21,092 nucleotides of DNA, from assembly GCA_964569095.1 (NCBI GenBank), contig CAZMTB010000041.1:1-21092 (forward strand). The letters run 5' to 3'. Below the pieces are notes generated by a model, which was not told the DNA's origin, searched no databases, and was given only the letters and a program-made list of their open reading frames with translations. Positions 1 to 9,309 of the stretch are shown here, in pieces; position 1 is the first letter of the stretch; each line of letters starts with the position of its first letter. The stretch comes from JALWSI01 sp964569095 [NCBI: uncultured Aquificales bacterium]. Lineage in GTDB: Bacteria > Thermosulfidibacterota > Thermosulfidibacteria > Thermosulfidibacterales. Made by a program: the position numbers and the translations under genes.

Positions 1-41
1 AGGCCATGGGAATAGTGGAGCGGCTCAGGGGCGAGGCATGA
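1..41 (+). CDS. 3' end of an upstream trp-operon gene, probably trpD (partial)
   Basis: Only the last 12 complete codons are visible, ending in a TGA that shares an ATGA overlap with trpC. The visible tail reads AMGIVERLRGEA. It is too short to identify by itself. The tight overlap with trpC and the usual order of bacterial trp operons make anthranilate phosphoribosyltransferase (trpD) the best guess, but this is inference from context. The 3' end also carries an AGGGG ribosome-binding site that serves trpC. Confidence 0.5.
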   Translation, partial: AMGIVERLRGEA

Positions 42-811
42 ACCACCATTCCCATCTCGAAAGGATCCTCCTGCGCAAGAGAGAGGAGGTGAGGGCCCTG
101 CTCAGCGCAGGAATGGAAGAGAGCCCGCCGATTCACCAGAACGCCTTCTTCGACGCCCTCTCAAAAGGTCCCCCGCCACGAATAATCGCGGAGACGAAGA
201 AGGCCTCTCCCTCCCTTGGAGAGATAAACCAGGAGATGGACGTTGTGGTGCAGGCAGGGCTCTACGAGGAAGGGGGAGCAGCGGCCATCTCGGTGCTGGT
301 GGACGAGGCCTTCAACGGTTCGTGGCAAGACCTCATTGAGGTAGCAGAGAGCACCGGCCTGCCAGTACTCTGCAAGGAGTTCGTACTGCATCCGGTTCAG
401 CTTCACCTGGCAGCCATGGCAGGGGCCCAGGGAATCCTCCTGATCGCGGCGGTACTCGGAGAAGAGGAGCTGGTTTCCCTGGTGGAAGAGTGCAAGAGGC
501 TGAACCTTGAACCCTTGGTAGAGGTGCACACCGCCCAGGAGCTGGAATGGGCAATAAGGAGCAATTGCCGGATAATAGGGATAAACAACCGCAACCTATC
601 CACCTTTGAGGTGAGTCTGGAGACCACCCTAACCCTTGCACCCCTGGTACCCCCAGATCTTCTCGTGGTGTGCGAGAGTGGGATAAGGACAAGAGATGAC
701 ATCGTTAGAATAAGTCAGGAAACCGGGGTTCAGGTCTTTCTGATAGGAGAGGTTCTGGGAAGGGCCAAGAACCCCGTTAGGGTTCTCGAGGAGCTGAGAG
801 GTGTGGCATGA
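38..811 (+). CDS. trpC: Indole-3-glycerol phosphate synthase TrpC
   Basis: Cytoplasmic TIM-barrel enzyme that closes the indole ring, turning carboxyphenylamino-deoxyribulose phosphate into indole-3-glycerol phosphate. The 257-aa product is of normal length for a single-domain TrpC. Visible family motifs include AETKKASPS at 51-59 (catalytic Glu52 and Lys54), LCKEF with Lys113, the LVEVH strand with Glu162, INNRNL near 182-187, CESGI at 212-216, and the phosphate-binding IGEVLGR segment near 236-242. The ATG overlaps the preceding stop by ATGA and follows AGGGG at a good distance. It overlaps trpF by ATGA, so the two are probably translationally coupled. It is separate from trpF, unlike the fused enterobacterial trpCF. 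Confidence 0.98.
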   Translation: MNHHSHLERILLRKREEVRALLSAGMEESPPIHQNAFFDALSKGPPPRIIAETKKASPSLGEINQEMDVVVQAGLYEEGGAAAISVLVDEAFNGSWQDLIEVAESTGLPVLCKEFVLHPVQLHLAAMAGAQGILLIAAVLGEEELVSLVEECKRLNLEPLVEVHTAQELEWAIRSNCRIIGINNRNLSTFEVSLETTLTLAPLVPPDLLVVCESGIRTRDDIVRISQETGVQVFLIGEVLGRAKNPVRVLEELRGVA

Positions 812-1479
812 TTCAAGTTAAGGTGTGCGGGATCCGCCGGTGGCAAGACGCCTTGGCGGTACAGGACACGGGGGCCCACGCCGTTGGATTCGTCTTCTAC
901 CCCAAAAGCCCGAGATACGTCCCACCGGAAAGGGCCCTGAGCATCAGCCGTATGCTATCCCCCTTCATTGCCAAGGTGGGGGTCTTCGTGGACTCCCCAC
1001 TGGAAGAGGTGCTCAACACCCTGAAGGAGTGCAGGCTCACCGTGGCCCAGTTACACGGCAAAGAGTCGCCCCGGTTCTGCGAATCCATTCTCGAGAGGGG
1101 CTTTGGAGTGGTAAAGGCCGTCCACGTGGAGGGGGGAGAGAAGGCCACCAACCACGCCAAGAACATAGAGGAGCTGAAGCGGTTCTGCAAAAGGTACCTC
1201 AACAGCGTGAGTGCCTTCCTGGTTGACACCAAGCATCCCACCTTGAAGGGCGGAACGGGAACCGTGTGCGACTGGACCGCAGTGGCCGCCATAGCCAGGG
1301 AGTACCCAGTGATTCTGGCAGGGGGCTTGAACAGCGCCAACGTCGAGGAGGCGGTGAAGAGGGTGAAACCCCTGGGCGTGGATGTCTCCAGCGGGGTGGA
1401 GATAGAGCCAGGGATAAAGGACCACATGGAGATAAGGAGATTCGTGGCAGAGGTCTGGAGGAGGTCAAATGAACTGTAA
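808..1479 (+). CDS. trpF: Phosphoribosylanthranilate isomerase TrpF
   Basis: Cytoplasmic isomerase that performs the Amadori rearrangement of phosphoribosylanthranilate, the step before TrpC. The 223-aa protein shows the family hallmarks: VKVCGI with catalytic Cys7, [22 protein letters not shown], general-acid Asp140 in FLVDTKH, the GGTG loop at 148-151, ILAGGLN, and VDVSSGVE near the C-terminus. It is slightly longer than the usual 200-210 aa, with extra residues around 108-135. The ATG lies in an ATGA overlap with trpC and is preceded by AGAGG. Its last codons overlap the trpB start by 11 nt and contain the trpB ribosome-binding site. Confidence 0.97.
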   Translation: MIQVKVCGIRRWQDALAVQDTGAHAVGFVFYPKSPRYVPPERALSISRMLSPFIAKVGVFVDSPLEEVLNTLKECRLTVAQLHGKESPRFCESILERGFGVVKAVHVEGGEKATNHAKNIEELKRFCKRYLNSVSAFLVDTKHPTLKGGTGTVCDWTAVAAIAREYPVILAGGLNSANVEEAVKRVKPLGVDVSSGVEIEPGIKDHMEIRRFVAEVWRRSNEL

Positions 1480-2617
1480 ACCAGGGTACTTCGGAGAGTT
1501 TGGAGGAAGGTTCGTGCCAGAGACCCTCTTCTCTCCGCTGGCGGAGCTGGAGGAGGCCTACAACGAGGTGGCAAAAGACCCCTCCTTCCAGAGAGAGCTC
1601 AGAGAACTACTCGTCACCTTCGTTGGAAGGCCTACCCCACTATTCTTCGCCTCCCACCTCAGCGAGACGGTGGGGTGCAAGGTCTATCTAAAAAGAGAGG
1701 ACCTGTGCCACACTGGCTCTCACAAGATAAACAACACTTTGGGTCAGGTCTTGCTAACCAAGCGCCTTGGCAAAGAGAGGGTGATTGCCGAAACTGGAGC
1801 CGGCCAGCACGGCGTGGCAACCGCAACAGCAGCCGCCCTTCTGGGACTGAAGTGCGAGGTGTACATGGGAGAGGAAGACATGAGGCGCCAGGCCATAAAC
1901 GTGGTGCGCATGGAGCTGCTTGGGGCCCGCGTTATCCCTGTAACCTCAGGAAGCCGCACTCTGAAGGACGCCATAAACGAGGCCCTCAGGGACTGGGTGG
2001 CCAACGTTGACAACACCCACTACGTGATCGGATCCGTGGTGGGACCACATCCGTTTCCCTCCATGGTGAGGGACTTTCAAAGGGTGATCGGTGACGAGGC
2101 AAAGAACCAGCTTCTCGAGGCGGAAAGCCGTCTACCCACGCACTGCATCGCCTGCGTAGGCGGTGGAAGCAACGCCATGGGACTGTTCACCGCCTTCAAG
2201 GAGGACCCCTGCGAGCTTCTGGGGGTAGAGGCCATGGGCGCAGAGACCCTGTCGGGAGGAGGAGAGGTGGGAGTGCTTCACGGGTTCAAGAGCTACTTTC
2301 TGCAGGATCTATGGGGACAGATCACCCCCACAGACGCCATCGCCGCTGGCCTGGACTACCCTGGAGTGGGGCCAGAACACGCCTTCTTCAAGGAGACAAG
2401 AAGGTGCAGGTACCTGCACGTATCCCCCCAGCAGGCCATTGAGGCCTTCAGGCTACTCGCCAGCTCAGAGGGAATAATCCCCGCACTGGAAAGCGCTCAC
2501 GCCATTGCAGGCCTCCTTGCAAACCGGTGGAACGAGCAAGACCTGGTACTAATCTGCCTCTCTGGGAGGGGGGACAAAGACATGACAGAGATAGTCGAAA
2601 AGGGAGTGCTACAATGA
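1469..2617 (+). CDS. trpB: Tryptophan synthase beta chain TrpB
   Basis: PLP enzyme that condenses indole with serine to give tryptophan; it works as the alpha2-beta2 complex with TrpA. The 382-aa product is a TrpB1-type chain. Seen: [14 protein letters not shown] at the N-terminus, GRPTPLF, the PLP lysine Lys86 in GSHKINN, catalytic Glu108 in ETGAGQHG, the PLP-phosphate loop GGGSN at 231-235, and SGRGDKD near the C-terminus. Each of these falls within a residue or two of the well-studied enteric numbering. A strong GGAGGAGG lies just upstream of the ATG, inside the end of trpF. The gene overlaps trpA by ATGA. The C-terminus is a little short compared with 390-400 aa relatives. Confidence 0.98.
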   Translation: MNCKPGYFGEFGGRFVPETLFSPLAELEEAYNEVAKDPSFQRELRELLVTFVGRPTPLFFASHLSETVGCKVYLKREDLCHTGSHKINNTLGQVLLTKRLGKERVIAETGAGQHGVATATAAALLGLKCEVYMGEEDMRRQAINVVRMELLGARVIPVTSGSRTLKDAINEALRDWVANVDNTHYVIGSVVGPHPFPSMVRDFQRVIGDEAKNQLLEAESRLPTHCIACVGGGSNAMGLFTAFKEDPCELLGVEAMGAETLSGGGEVGVLHGFKSYFLQDLWGQITPTDAIAAGLDYPGVGPEHAFFKETRRCRYLHVSPQQAIEAFRLLASSEGIIPALESAHAIAGLLANRWNEQDLVLICLSGRGDKDMTEIVEKGVLQ

Positions 2618-3393
2618 GGATTCTACAAACCTTCGAGGCCCTGGCGGCAGAGGGGAAGAAGGCCGTAATCCCCTACATCACCGCGGGGTACCCAGACTGG
2701 CAAACCACTGGCAGGCTTCTGAAGCGGCTGTCCCAGGCAGGGGCCACCATCGTCGAGCTGGGTATACCCTTCTCGGACCCGGTGGCAGACGGCCCCGTCA
2801 TCCAAAAGGCCAGCGAGATAGCGCTATCCAAGGGAATAAACCTAAAACTCATACTGGAAGGGCTAAAGAAGGAGCCTTCCCCCCTACCGGTGGTGGCAAT
2901 GGGGTATTACAATCCCATACTGCGCTACGGGATAGAGAGGTTTGCCAGAGAGGCAGCTGAAGCGGGGATAGGTGGACTGATAGTTCCAGACCTCCCCCCC
3001 GAAGAGGCAGGGGAGCTGAGGGAGGCTGCCGAGATGCACGGTATAGCCACCACCTTCCTCATCGCCCCAACCACCCCAAGAGAGCGAATAGCAACCATTG
3101 CAGAGGCCACCACCGGCTTTCTCTACCTGGTCTCGGTGAAAGGGGTGACGGGTAGCGACCTCGGAGAGATCACCCCAATTCTGGAGAGAATAGAGGAGAT
3201 TCGCGGGGTGACCTCCCTGCCCGTATGCGTGGGATTCGGAGTGTCTAAGCCAGAGGATGCAAGGGCAATATCCCGGTACGCCGACGGCGTGATCGTGGGC
3301 AGTGCCGTACTCAAGGCCCTGGACGAAGGAGGAGAAGAGGGGCTCATCAGGTTCGTGAGGGAGATTGCCCAAGCGGTGAACGGAGATGGTTAA
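2614..3393 (+). CDS. trpA: Tryptophan synthase alpha chain TrpA
   Basis: Cleaves indole-3-glycerol phosphate into indole, which is channelled to TrpB, and glyceraldehyde-3-phosphate. The 259-aa TIM-barrel product has catalytic Glu48 in ELGIPFSDP and Asp59 in VADGPVIQ, plus [19 protein letters not shown] and the phosphate-binding VGFGVS and VGSAVLK segments. The start chosen is the ATG in the ATGA overlap with trpB, 7 nt after AGGGAG. The frame is open further upstream (to 2527), but that would overlap trpB by about 90 nt and add 29 residues unlike the family. It is the last gene of the operon and ends 45 nt from the convergent msbA stop. Confidence 0.98.
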   Translation: MRILQTFEALAAEGKKAVIPYITAGYPDWQTTGRLLKRLSQAGATIVELGIPFSDPVADGPVIQKASEIALSKGINLKLILEGLKKEPSPLPVVAMGYYNPILRYGIERFAREAAEAGIGGLIVPDLPPEEAGELREAAEMHGIATTFLIAPTTPRERIATIAEATTGFLYLVSVKGVTGSDLGEITPILERIEEIRGVTSLPVCVGFGVSKPEDARAISRYADGVIVGSAVLKALDEGGEEGLIRFVREIAQAVNGDG

Positions 3394-3413
3394 GGCACCA
3401 AGGTGAACGGAGA

Positions 3414-3449
3414 GGGAGGAGTGCTGGAAGGGAGGGCCCTACTCCTCCC
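3414..3449. other. Stem-loop at the trpA/msbA convergent junction
   Basis: A perfect 9-bp inverted repeat (GGGAGGAGT at 3414-3422, ACTCCTCCC at 3441-3449) with an 18-nt loop lies just past trpA and reaches into the last codons of msbA. Neither strand has a T-run after the stem, so it is not a classical intrinsic terminator. It could still help separate the two convergent transcripts or protect 3' ends. The purine-rich arm could be chance in this GA-rich sequence. Confidence 0.4.
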
Positions 3450-5169
3450 CGGCAAACTGGAGCGTGTAGAGCCTCTTGTAGCGAGAGCCTCGGGAGATCA
3501 GCTCTTCGTGGGTACCCTCTTCCACTATCCTTCCTCCCTCGAGCACCACTATCTTGTCAGCACTTCTCACCGTGGACAACCTGTGGGCAATGATGATCAC
3601 CGTGCGACCCTCCATGAGCCTCTCAAGGGCCTGCTGCACCGCAGCCTCTGAAGCGGCATCCAAGGCAGAGGTAGCCTCGTCGAGGATGAGAATAGGCGGG
3701 TTCTTCAAAAGGGCACGGGCAATGGCTATGCGCTGCTTCTCACCACCAGAGAGCCTGGTACCCAGCTCCCCTATGCGGGTATCGTACCCCTTCTCGGTGC
3801 GCATGATGAACTCGTGGGCATCTGCCATCTTTGCAGCCTCCACCACCTCCTCTCTGGTGGCCTCGGGGGAACCGTACTTGATGTTGTTCTCAATGGTGTC
3901 GTCAAAGAGCTGCACCTCTTGGGTGAACATGCCTACCAACCTCATCAGGGAGGCAAAGGTTATCTTTCTGATGTCTATTCCGTCGATGGTGATGGCTCCC
4001 CTGGTGACGTCGTAGAACCTGGGAATCAGCTCCACCAAGGTGGTTTTCCCCACACCGCTCTCACCCACCACGGCCACCCTGCTACCCTTGGGAATATCCA
4101 GGTTGATCTCCCTCAAAACCATCTCGTCGCTTCCTGGGTAGGAGAACCACACGTCCTCGTAGCGAAGCAGCCGCTGGAAACTCTCCTTCTCAACTGCGTC
4201 CTCCGCCTCTCTCACCGCCGGCTCCAGGTCCAGGAAGGCCACCACCCTGTCACTGGCAGCCATGGCTGCGTTGATGGAGGCGTTAACCCCGCTCAGCTTC
4301 CTGATGGGGCCGTACATCATCATTAGGGCGGTGAGGAAGGAGAAGAAGTCTCCGGGGGTGATCACCCCGTTGATAACCTTCATTCCCCCGATCCAGATCA
4401 CGAAGGCCCCGGCAATGGAGCCTACGAACTCGATGAGGGGAGAGCTGAGCTGTTGGGCCTTCAGCTTGGACATCTGGATGTCGAAAAGCCTTCTCAGCAC
4501 CTTCCGAAAACGCTTGCGCTCGTAGTCCTCCCTGTGGAAGAGCTTAACCACCTTGATGAGGCTGAGCAGCTCGATGAGAAAACTGTTCAGTATGGCTATG
4601 CGTTCCTGGTTGCGCTTGGTGAGCATGCGCAACTTCTTTCCTATGAGGGCAAGAACCACCCCAGCGCAGGGGGCAATCGTTAAGGCAATCAGGGCAAGCT
4701 CCCAGTCACGCTTAAACAGCACGAAGAGCAGGCCAACCAGGGTAAGAATCTGCCTTATAAGGTTCTTGATCAGGTCGGTGTTCGCCTTTCTCACCACACC
4801 CACGTCGTTCATTATTCGAGAGACGATGGTGCCAGTGCGCTCCTGGGAGAAGAAGCCCATGTGCATCTGAATGATCTTGTCGAATACTGCTATCCGAATG
4901 TCCATAACCATTCGGGCATTGGCATATCCCATGAAGTAGTTTTGCAGGTAGCGTCCCAGTCCCTTGACGAAGTAGATACCCACGATGAAGGGAGGGATAA
5001 GGACCAGCATCTGGCGGTTCTTGTCGATGAAGATCTTGTCCATGATGTCTTTCACCACCCAGGCCAACACCCCGTCGGTGGAGGCCACCACTGCCGCCAT
5101 CAGAAGGGCCAGACCTATTCTGAACCAGTAGGGCTTAAGAAACGCGAGCATTCTGCCGTAGTTCTTCAT
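3439..5169 (-). CDS. msbA: MsbA-like ABC exporter (probable lipid A flippase)
   Basis: A 576-aa half-transporter with an N-terminal type I exporter membrane domain (about residues 1-315, roughly six hydrophobic segments starting at 16-38 and 52-75) and a C-terminal ATPase. The nucleotide-binding domain is complete: Walker A GESGVGKTT at 369-377, Q-loop Gln417, signature LSGGE at 473-477, Walker B ILILDE at 493-498, D-loop SALD and H-loop His529. It would act as an inner-membrane homodimer. Overlap by ATGA with lpxB and last place in the lipid operon suggest it flips lipid A precursor. The family also includes lipid and drug exporters, so substrate is inferred from context. A GAGGGA site precedes the ATG. 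Confidence 0.85.
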   Translation of the reverse strand: MKNYGRMLAFLKPYWFRIGLALLMAAVVASTDGVLAWVVKDIMDKIFIDKNRQMLVLIPPFIVGIYFVKGLGRYLQNYFMGYANARMVMDIRIAVFDKIIQMHMGFFSQERTGTIVSRIMNDVGVVRKANTDLIKNLIRQILTLVGLLFVLFKRDWELALIALTIAPCAGVVLALIGKKLRMLTKRNQERIAILNSFLIELLSLIKVVKLFHREDYERKRFRKVLRRLFDIQMSKLKAQQLSSPLIEFVGSIAGAFVIWIGGMKVINGVITPGDFFSFLTALMMMYGPIRKLSGVNASINAAMAASDRVVAFLDLEPAVREAEDAVEKESFQRLLRYEDVWFSYPGSDEMVLREINLDIPKGSRVAVVGESGVGKTTLVELIPRFYDVTRGAITIDGIDIRKITFASLMRLVGMFTQEVQLFDDTIENNIKYGSPEATREEVVEAAKMADAHEFIMRTEKGYDTRIGELGTRLSGGEKQRIAIARALLKNPPILILDEATSALDAASEAAVQQALERLMEGRTVIIIAHRLSTVRSADKIVVLEGGRIVEEGTHEELISRGSRYKRLYTLQFAGEE

Positions 5170-6308
5170 CTCGCTTCCCTCAGCATCTCCAAGACCAGTT
5201 CGCTAGCCCTCCTGAAACCTTCAGGTGGCGAAAGCACTCCCTTCAATCGTTGTGCCAGCTCCCTGCTCTCCTCCACCATCTCAATCCTTCTCAGCAGGCC
5301 TCTGGACACCTCCTCAGGAGTGGCAGCGTGCTGTATGAACTCGGGCACTGCACCCTCCTGAAGAACGTTGTTAACCAGGGACAACCACCTGACCCTCACC
5401 AGCCTCTTTCCTATCTCGTAGGTTGAAGGATGAACCCGGTAGACCACCACCATGGGTATCCCCAAAAGGGCAACTTCAAGGGTGGCGGTTCCCGATGCAA
5501 CCAACGCCCCGTCTGAGGCACCGATCAGCGAGTAGGTATCGCCCTTGAAGATGCGCACAGGGGGAGTCCCAGGTTTAGATAGGTACACACCCACCTGGGA
5601 AGGCTTGAGGGTCGGTGCCAAGGCCAAGGCAAACTGGGCGTCCGGAACCTCCCGAGAGATCAGCCCAGCAGCGCGAAGCATCACGGGAAGATTATACCCA
5701 ACCTCCTTGGGTCTGCTACCCGGCATGAGGGTCACCAAGAGGGATTCTCTGGGAATGCCGCATCTCTTCCTGAACTCTTCTCTCTTCAAAGTGGGCCTAA
5801 CACTATCCAGCAAGGGATGTCCCACGTAATGGGCATCAATCCCGGCCTTACGGTATATCGCCTCCTCGAAGGGAAGTATCACCATCATGCGATCAACGCA
5901 CCTGGCAATGGTCTTTATTCTTCTCTCTCTCCAGGCCCACACCTGGGGAGAGATGTAGTAACAAACGGGGATACCGCACTTGTGGGCGTGGCACGCCAGC
6001 CTTAGGTTCATCCCCGGGTAGTCCACCGGGATGAATAGATCCACCTCCCCCGAGGCGAGAAGCCTCTTCACCCTCTTGTAGGTTTTCAACACCTCGGGAA
6101 GGCTATGGAGACCCTCAACTCCCCCCACCACCCCTATCTCCTCGCAGTGGCCAAGCAGCTCGACCCCTGCAGCTGCCATCTCGCACCCTCCTATTCCAAC
6201 GAAAGAGATAGAGGGGTCGATTCTTGCAATATCCCTAACCAAAGCGGCAGCGTGCATCTCCCCCGAGGCCTCTCCTGCCAGAACCAAGACCCTGGGAGAG
6301 TGCTTCAC
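5166..6308 (-). CDS. lpxB: Lipid-A-disaccharide synthase LpxB
   Basis: Peripheral membrane glycosyltransferase (GT19 family) that joins UDP-2,3-diacylglucosamine and lipid X to give the lipid A disaccharide. The 380-aa product is of typical length and shows AGEASGEMHA at 11-20, FVGIGG, PVDYPGMN at 94-101, YYISPQVWAWRERR at 117-130, VGHPLLD, LMPGSRPKEV with Arg199, and the ASGTATLE donor-site motif. The start is GTG, placed in a GTGA overlap with the rnc stop and preceded by GAGGG. It overlaps msbA by ATGA. Its presence implies an outer membrane with lipid A. Acyltransferases LpxA/LpxD and LpxC are not in the window. Confidence 0.96.
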   Translation of the reverse strand: MKHSPRVLVLAGEASGEMHAAALVRDIARIDPSISFVGIGGCEMAAAGVELLGHCEEIGVVGGVEGLHSLPEVLKTYKRVKRLLASGEVDLFIPVDYPGMNLRLACHAHKCGIPVCYYISPQVWAWRERRIKTIARCVDRMMVILPFEEAIYRKAGIDAHYVGHPLLDSVRPTLKREEFRKRCGIPRESLLVTLMPGSRPKEVGYNLPVMLRAAGLISREVPDAQFALALAPTLKPSQVGVYLSKPGTPPVRIFKGDTYSLIGASDGALVASGTATLEVALLGIPMVVVYRVHPSTYEIGKRLVRVRWLSLVNNVLQEGAVPEFIQHAATPEEVSRGLLRRIEMVEESRELAQRLKGVLSPPEGFRRASELVLEMLREAR

Positions 6309-6979
6309 TGCTCACCCTCTAAGAGCTTCAGAGCCTCTCTGGCTGCCCTCTGGTCTGCTTCCTTCTTGCTTCTGCCCCGTCCCACGCCCATGCACTGCCC
6401 CTTTATGACAACCCTGCTCTCGAAGCCTCCCTCAAGGGACCGCCGGTGGTAAACGGGAAGCTCGCCAAACCTCGCCACCACCTTCTCCTGGAGAAGACCC
6501 TTTGCGTTGGAGTACTCTGGAATCCCTCGTGAGAAAAGGATCTTTTCAACCACCCGCTGGGCATCTCCAAATCCCCCATCCAGAAATACCGCTCCCACCA
6601 AGGCCTCCACCGCATCAGCCACCACGGTCTCATTCCCCTGGGCCATCTGCGCCTCCATGCTTTTACCCACCCTAACCCTTGAGGCCACTCCCAGTTCCCT
6701 ACCCACCTCCGAAAGGTGTTCGTTGCACACCATGGCCACCCTCTTCTTTGTGAGGAGACCTTCTGGCTCGGTGGGAAAGCGGCGAAAAAGCAGGTTGGAG
6801 ACCGCGGCGTTCAGAATGCTGTCGCCTAAAAACTCCAGCCTGCCGTTGTGATCCCTTTCAGAATCACCGACAAAGGATGCGTGGGTAAGGGCTTGGAGAA
6901 GTAATCCCCGCTCGGCAAACCTATACCCTAGCGCTTGCTGCGCCCACTCTGCAAGCTCATCAGCGTTGGATCGGTTCAC
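6305..6979 (-). CDS. rnc: Ribonuclease III
   Basis: Double-strand-specific endoribonuclease that processes rRNA precursors and structured mRNAs. With the start chosen here it is 224 aa, matching the usual length of about 225. The catalytic domain carries the signature [10 protein letters not shown] with Glu49 and Asp53, and the second metal pair Asp122 and Glu125. A dsRNA-binding domain fills 159-224, ending in [14 protein letters not shown]. The residue three before Glu49 is Gly46 where E. coli has Glu38. The start is a GTG in a GTGA overlap with the fabF stop; GGGAGGA abuts it, too close for a normal Shine-Dalgarno, so coupling to fabF is likely. The frame stays open upstream to 7096 but only inside fabF. 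Confidence 0.95.
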   Translation of the reverse strand: MNRSNADELAEWAQQALGYRFAERGLLLQALTHASFVGDSERDHNGRLEFLGDSILNAAVSNLLFRRFPTEPEGLLTKKRVAMVCNEHLSEVGRELGVASRVRVGKSMEAQMAQGNETVVADAVEALVGAVFLDGGFGDAQRVVEKILFSRGIPEYSNAKGLLQEKVVARFGELPVYHRRSLEGGFESRVVIKGQCMGVGRGRSKKEADQRAAREALKLLEGEQ

Positions 6980-8226
6980 TCCTCCCACTTGCGGAAGGCA
7001 AGGGTGACGTTCACCCCACCAAAACCGAAGGAGTTGGAGATGGCCACCTTGATGGGAACCCTTCTCGCCTCGTTGGGTACGTAGTCGAGGTCGCAATCCG
7101 GGTCGGGGGTCTCGTAGTTTATGGTGGGAGGCACTATCCCCTCCTTGAGAGACATAAGGGTGAAAGCTGCCTCAACGGCACCAGCCGCCCCAAGGAGGTG
7201 GCCAACCATGGACTTGTTAGAACTCACGGGTATCTGGTAGGCGCGCTCTCCAAAGAGGCGCTTGATCGCCAGGGTCTCGGTCTTGTCGTTAAGGGGTGTA
7301 GAGGTTCCGTGGGCGTTGATGTAGTCCACGTCGTCTGGCTCGAGCCCCGCATCCCTCAAAGCCGCCTTCATGCACAAGAATGCCCCGTTTCCGTCGGGAT
7401 CCGGCATGGTGATGTGACAGGCATCCCCGCTCATACCGTACCCTACGATCTCGCCGTAGATCTTGGCTCCCCTGGCCTTGGCGTGCTCAAGCTCTTCCAG
7501 CACGAGAAGTCCGCACCCCTCGCTCATCACGAAGCCATCCCTCTTCTTGTCGAAGGGCCGTGAGGCCCCTTGGGGATCGTCGTTCCGGGTGGATAGGGCT
7601 CTCATCACGCCAAATCCCCCAACTGCCAAGGGCGTTATGACGGACTCGGTGCCACCGGCTATCATCACCTTGGCGTCCCCCCGCTGAACTATCTTGAAGG
7701 CATCACCAATGGCGTTGGCCCCGGTGGCACAAGCGGTCACCACGGATGAGTGGGGACCCTGAAGCCCAAACCTTATGGAGACCATGCTGGAGGCCATGTT
7801 GATCACCGCCATGGGGATGAAGAAGGGGGAGATACGCCGGTATCCCTTCTCCACCAAAAGGGTATGGTTTCTCTCAATGGTCTCCAGTCCCCCTATTCCT
7901 GAACCGATGAGAACCCCCACCTCTTCCTTGGGGATTGAGTCGAGATCGAGACCCGAGTCATCAAAGGCCATCTGGGAGGCGGCAATGGCGAGCTGAACGA
8001 AGGGGTCGGTGCGCTTCAACTCCTTCTTTTCGATGTACTTGGTGGGATCGAATCCCTTAACCTCGCCGGCTATCCGGCTTGGCATCTGGGACGCGTCGAA
8101 CTTGGTGATGGGCCCAAGGCCACTCTCGCCGGCCTTGAGCCTCTCCCAGCTCTCAGAAAGGGTTACGCCCAGAGGGGAGACCATCCCCATTCCCGTGACA
8201 ACCACCCTTTTCAACTGATTACTCAC
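6976..8226 (-). CDS. fabF: 3-oxoacyl-[ACP] synthase II FabF
   Basis: Condensing enzyme of type II fatty-acid elongation, adding malonyl-ACP to acyl-ACP. The 416-aa thiolase-fold protein has the Cys-His-His triad: Cys166 in VTACATGA, His306 in [12 protein letters not shown] and His343 in [13 protein letters not shown], with conserved Lys338. It opens with [13 protein letters not shown]. The start taken is GTG, 4 nt after a GGAGG in a GGAGGAGG tract; a TTG four codons later is possible but too far from that site. It follows acpP by 28 nt and overlaps rnc by GTGA. The acpP-fabF-rnc order is a common bacterial arrangement. Confidence 0.98.
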   Translation of the reverse strand: MSNQLKRVVVTGMGMVSPLGVTLSESWERLKAGESGLGPITKFDASQMPSRIAGEVKGFDPTKYIEKKELKRTDPFVQLAIAASQMAFDDSGLDLDSIPKEEVGVLIGSGIGGLETIERNHTLLVEKGYRRISPFFIPMAVINMASSMVSIRFGLQGPHSSVVTACATGANAIGDAFKIVQRGDAKVMIAGGTESVITPLAVGGFGVMRALSTRNDDPQGASRPFDKKRDGFVMSEGCGLLVLEELEHAKARGAKIYGEIVGYGMSGDACHITMPDPDGNGAFLCMKAALRDAGLEPDDVDYINAHGTSTPLNDKTETLAIKRLFGERAYQIPVSSNKSMVGHLLGAAGAVEAAFTLMSLKEGIVPPTINYETPDPDCDLDYVPNEARRVPIKVAISNSFGFGGVNVTLAFRKWEE

Positions 8227-8254
8227 GCCTCCTCCCCTCTCAACTCACTACTGC

Positions 8255-8506
8255 TCAAGCGTTCTCTTCAACCTTGGCCACCACGTAGTCTATGGCCTCC
8301 TGCACGGTTGTGATCTTCTCCGCATCCTCGTCGGGAATCTCGATGTCGAAGGTCTCCTCAAAGGCCATGATCAACTCAACGGTATCCAGAGAGTCTGCAC
8401 CCAGATCGTCGATGAACTTGGCCTCTGGAACCACCTCCTCCTCCTCTATTCCCAGCTGCTCGGTGATAAGAGCACGAATCTTCTTTGCAATCTCCTCTGC
8501 CGTCAT
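8255..8506 (-). CDS. acpP: Acyl carrier protein
   Basis: Small acidic carrier that holds growing acyl chains on a 4'-phosphopantetheine arm. The 83-aa product has the [10 protein letters not shown] motif, with Ser39 as attachment site, followed by the acidic recognition helix and a negatively charged composition throughout. It sits between fabG and fabF, the classical place. The ATG is preceded by GGGAGG and a second AGAGGA closer in. A 62-nt spacer separates it from fabG, longer than most junctions here, which may allow separate processing or stronger independent translation of this abundant protein. Confidence 0.98.
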   Translation of the reverse strand: MTAEEIAKKIRALITEQLGIEEEEVVPEAKFIDDLGADSLDTVELIMAFEETFDIEIPDEDAEKITTVQEAIDYVVAKVEENA

Positions 8507-8568
8507 TCCTCTATCCTCCCTTGTTTATTTCAAGTGGTTTCAGTCTCACCCCACGGAGGATGGGGGTA

Positions 8569-9309
8569 TCACACACTGAGTCCCCCATCAACAACTATCA
8601 ACTGCCCCGTGATGTAACCAGCCTTCTCCGAGGCGAGAAAGGCCACCACCTCTGCCACGTCCTCGGGTCTTCCAAACCTCTTCAAGGCCGTAGACTGAAG
8701 CATGGTCTCCTTCACCTCCTCGGGCAGTTTGGCTGTCATCTCGGTCTCGATAAACCCAGGCGCCACTGCGTTCACCGTGATGCCCTTCTGGCCAACCTCG
8801 TTGGCCAGAGACATGGTGAAACCCTTCACTCCCGCCTTGGACGCCGCATAGTTGGTCTGGCCAGGGTTTCCAACAACGGTCCCTACAACGGAAGAGACCG
8901 AGATCACCCTTCCCCAACCTGCCTTCAGCATGTCCCTGATTGCCGCCTTGGTGCACAGGTAGGTTCCTTTCAGGTTTATACCCAGCACCATGTCCCAGTC
9001 GGCCTCTCTCATGCGCATCAAGAGGGTATCACGGGTAATCCCCGCGTTGTTCACAAGTATCCCAACGGGCTGTCCAAAAAACTCCTTGATGGCCTTCATC
9101 ATGGCTGTCACCTGGTCCGCATCTGAAACATCCGCCTCGAAGGCCTTGCACTCTACACCCTTGGCCTTTATCTCCTCCACCACCTCCGTAGGCTCGTCCT
9201 CAATGGGCGGATAGTTGACCGCCACGGGATGGCCGTCTTCTGCCAATCTCAGGGCAATAGCCCTTCCTATGCCTCTGGAAGAACCCGTAACAAGGGCAAC
9301 CGGTCTCAT
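8569..9309 (-). CDS. fabG: 3-oxoacyl-[ACP] reductase FabG
   Basis: NADPH-dependent ketoreductase of the fatty-acid cycle, in the short-chain dehydrogenase family. The 246-aa product has the cofactor motif TGSSRGIG at 8-15, NNAG at 87-90, Asn112, the active Ser140 region (SVSSVVG), and the YxxxK pair Tyr154/Lys158 in NYAASKAG. The start is the ATG in an ATGA overlap with fabD, 7 nt after GGGAGGA. A TTG five codons upstream lies on top of that ribosome-binding site and is rejected. Position between fabD and acpP supports FabG rather than a general dehydrogenase. Confidence 0.98.
   Translation of the reverse strand: MRPVALVTGSSRGIGRAIALRLAEDGHPVAVNYPPIEDEPTEVVEEIKAKGVECKAFEADVSDADQVTAMMKAIKEFFGQPVGILVNNAGITRDTLLMRMREADWDMVLGINLKGTYLCTKAAIRDMLKAGWGRVISVSSVVGTVVGNPGQTNYAASKAGVKGFTMSLANEVGQKGITVNAVAPGFIETEMTAKLPEEVKETMLQSTALKRFGRPEDVAEVVAFLASEKAGYITGQLIVVDGGLSV

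Noticed and set aside
897-1574. Open frame on the - strand (225 codons) opposite trpF and trpB
   Set aside because: trpF and trpB on the + strand are certain; this frame has no motif and crosses their junction.
8507-8568. Possible hairpin in the fabG-acpP spacer (ACCCC...GGGGT on the - strand)
   Set aside because: Only about five paired bases with a bulge and no T-run; not a supportable terminator or riboswitch.
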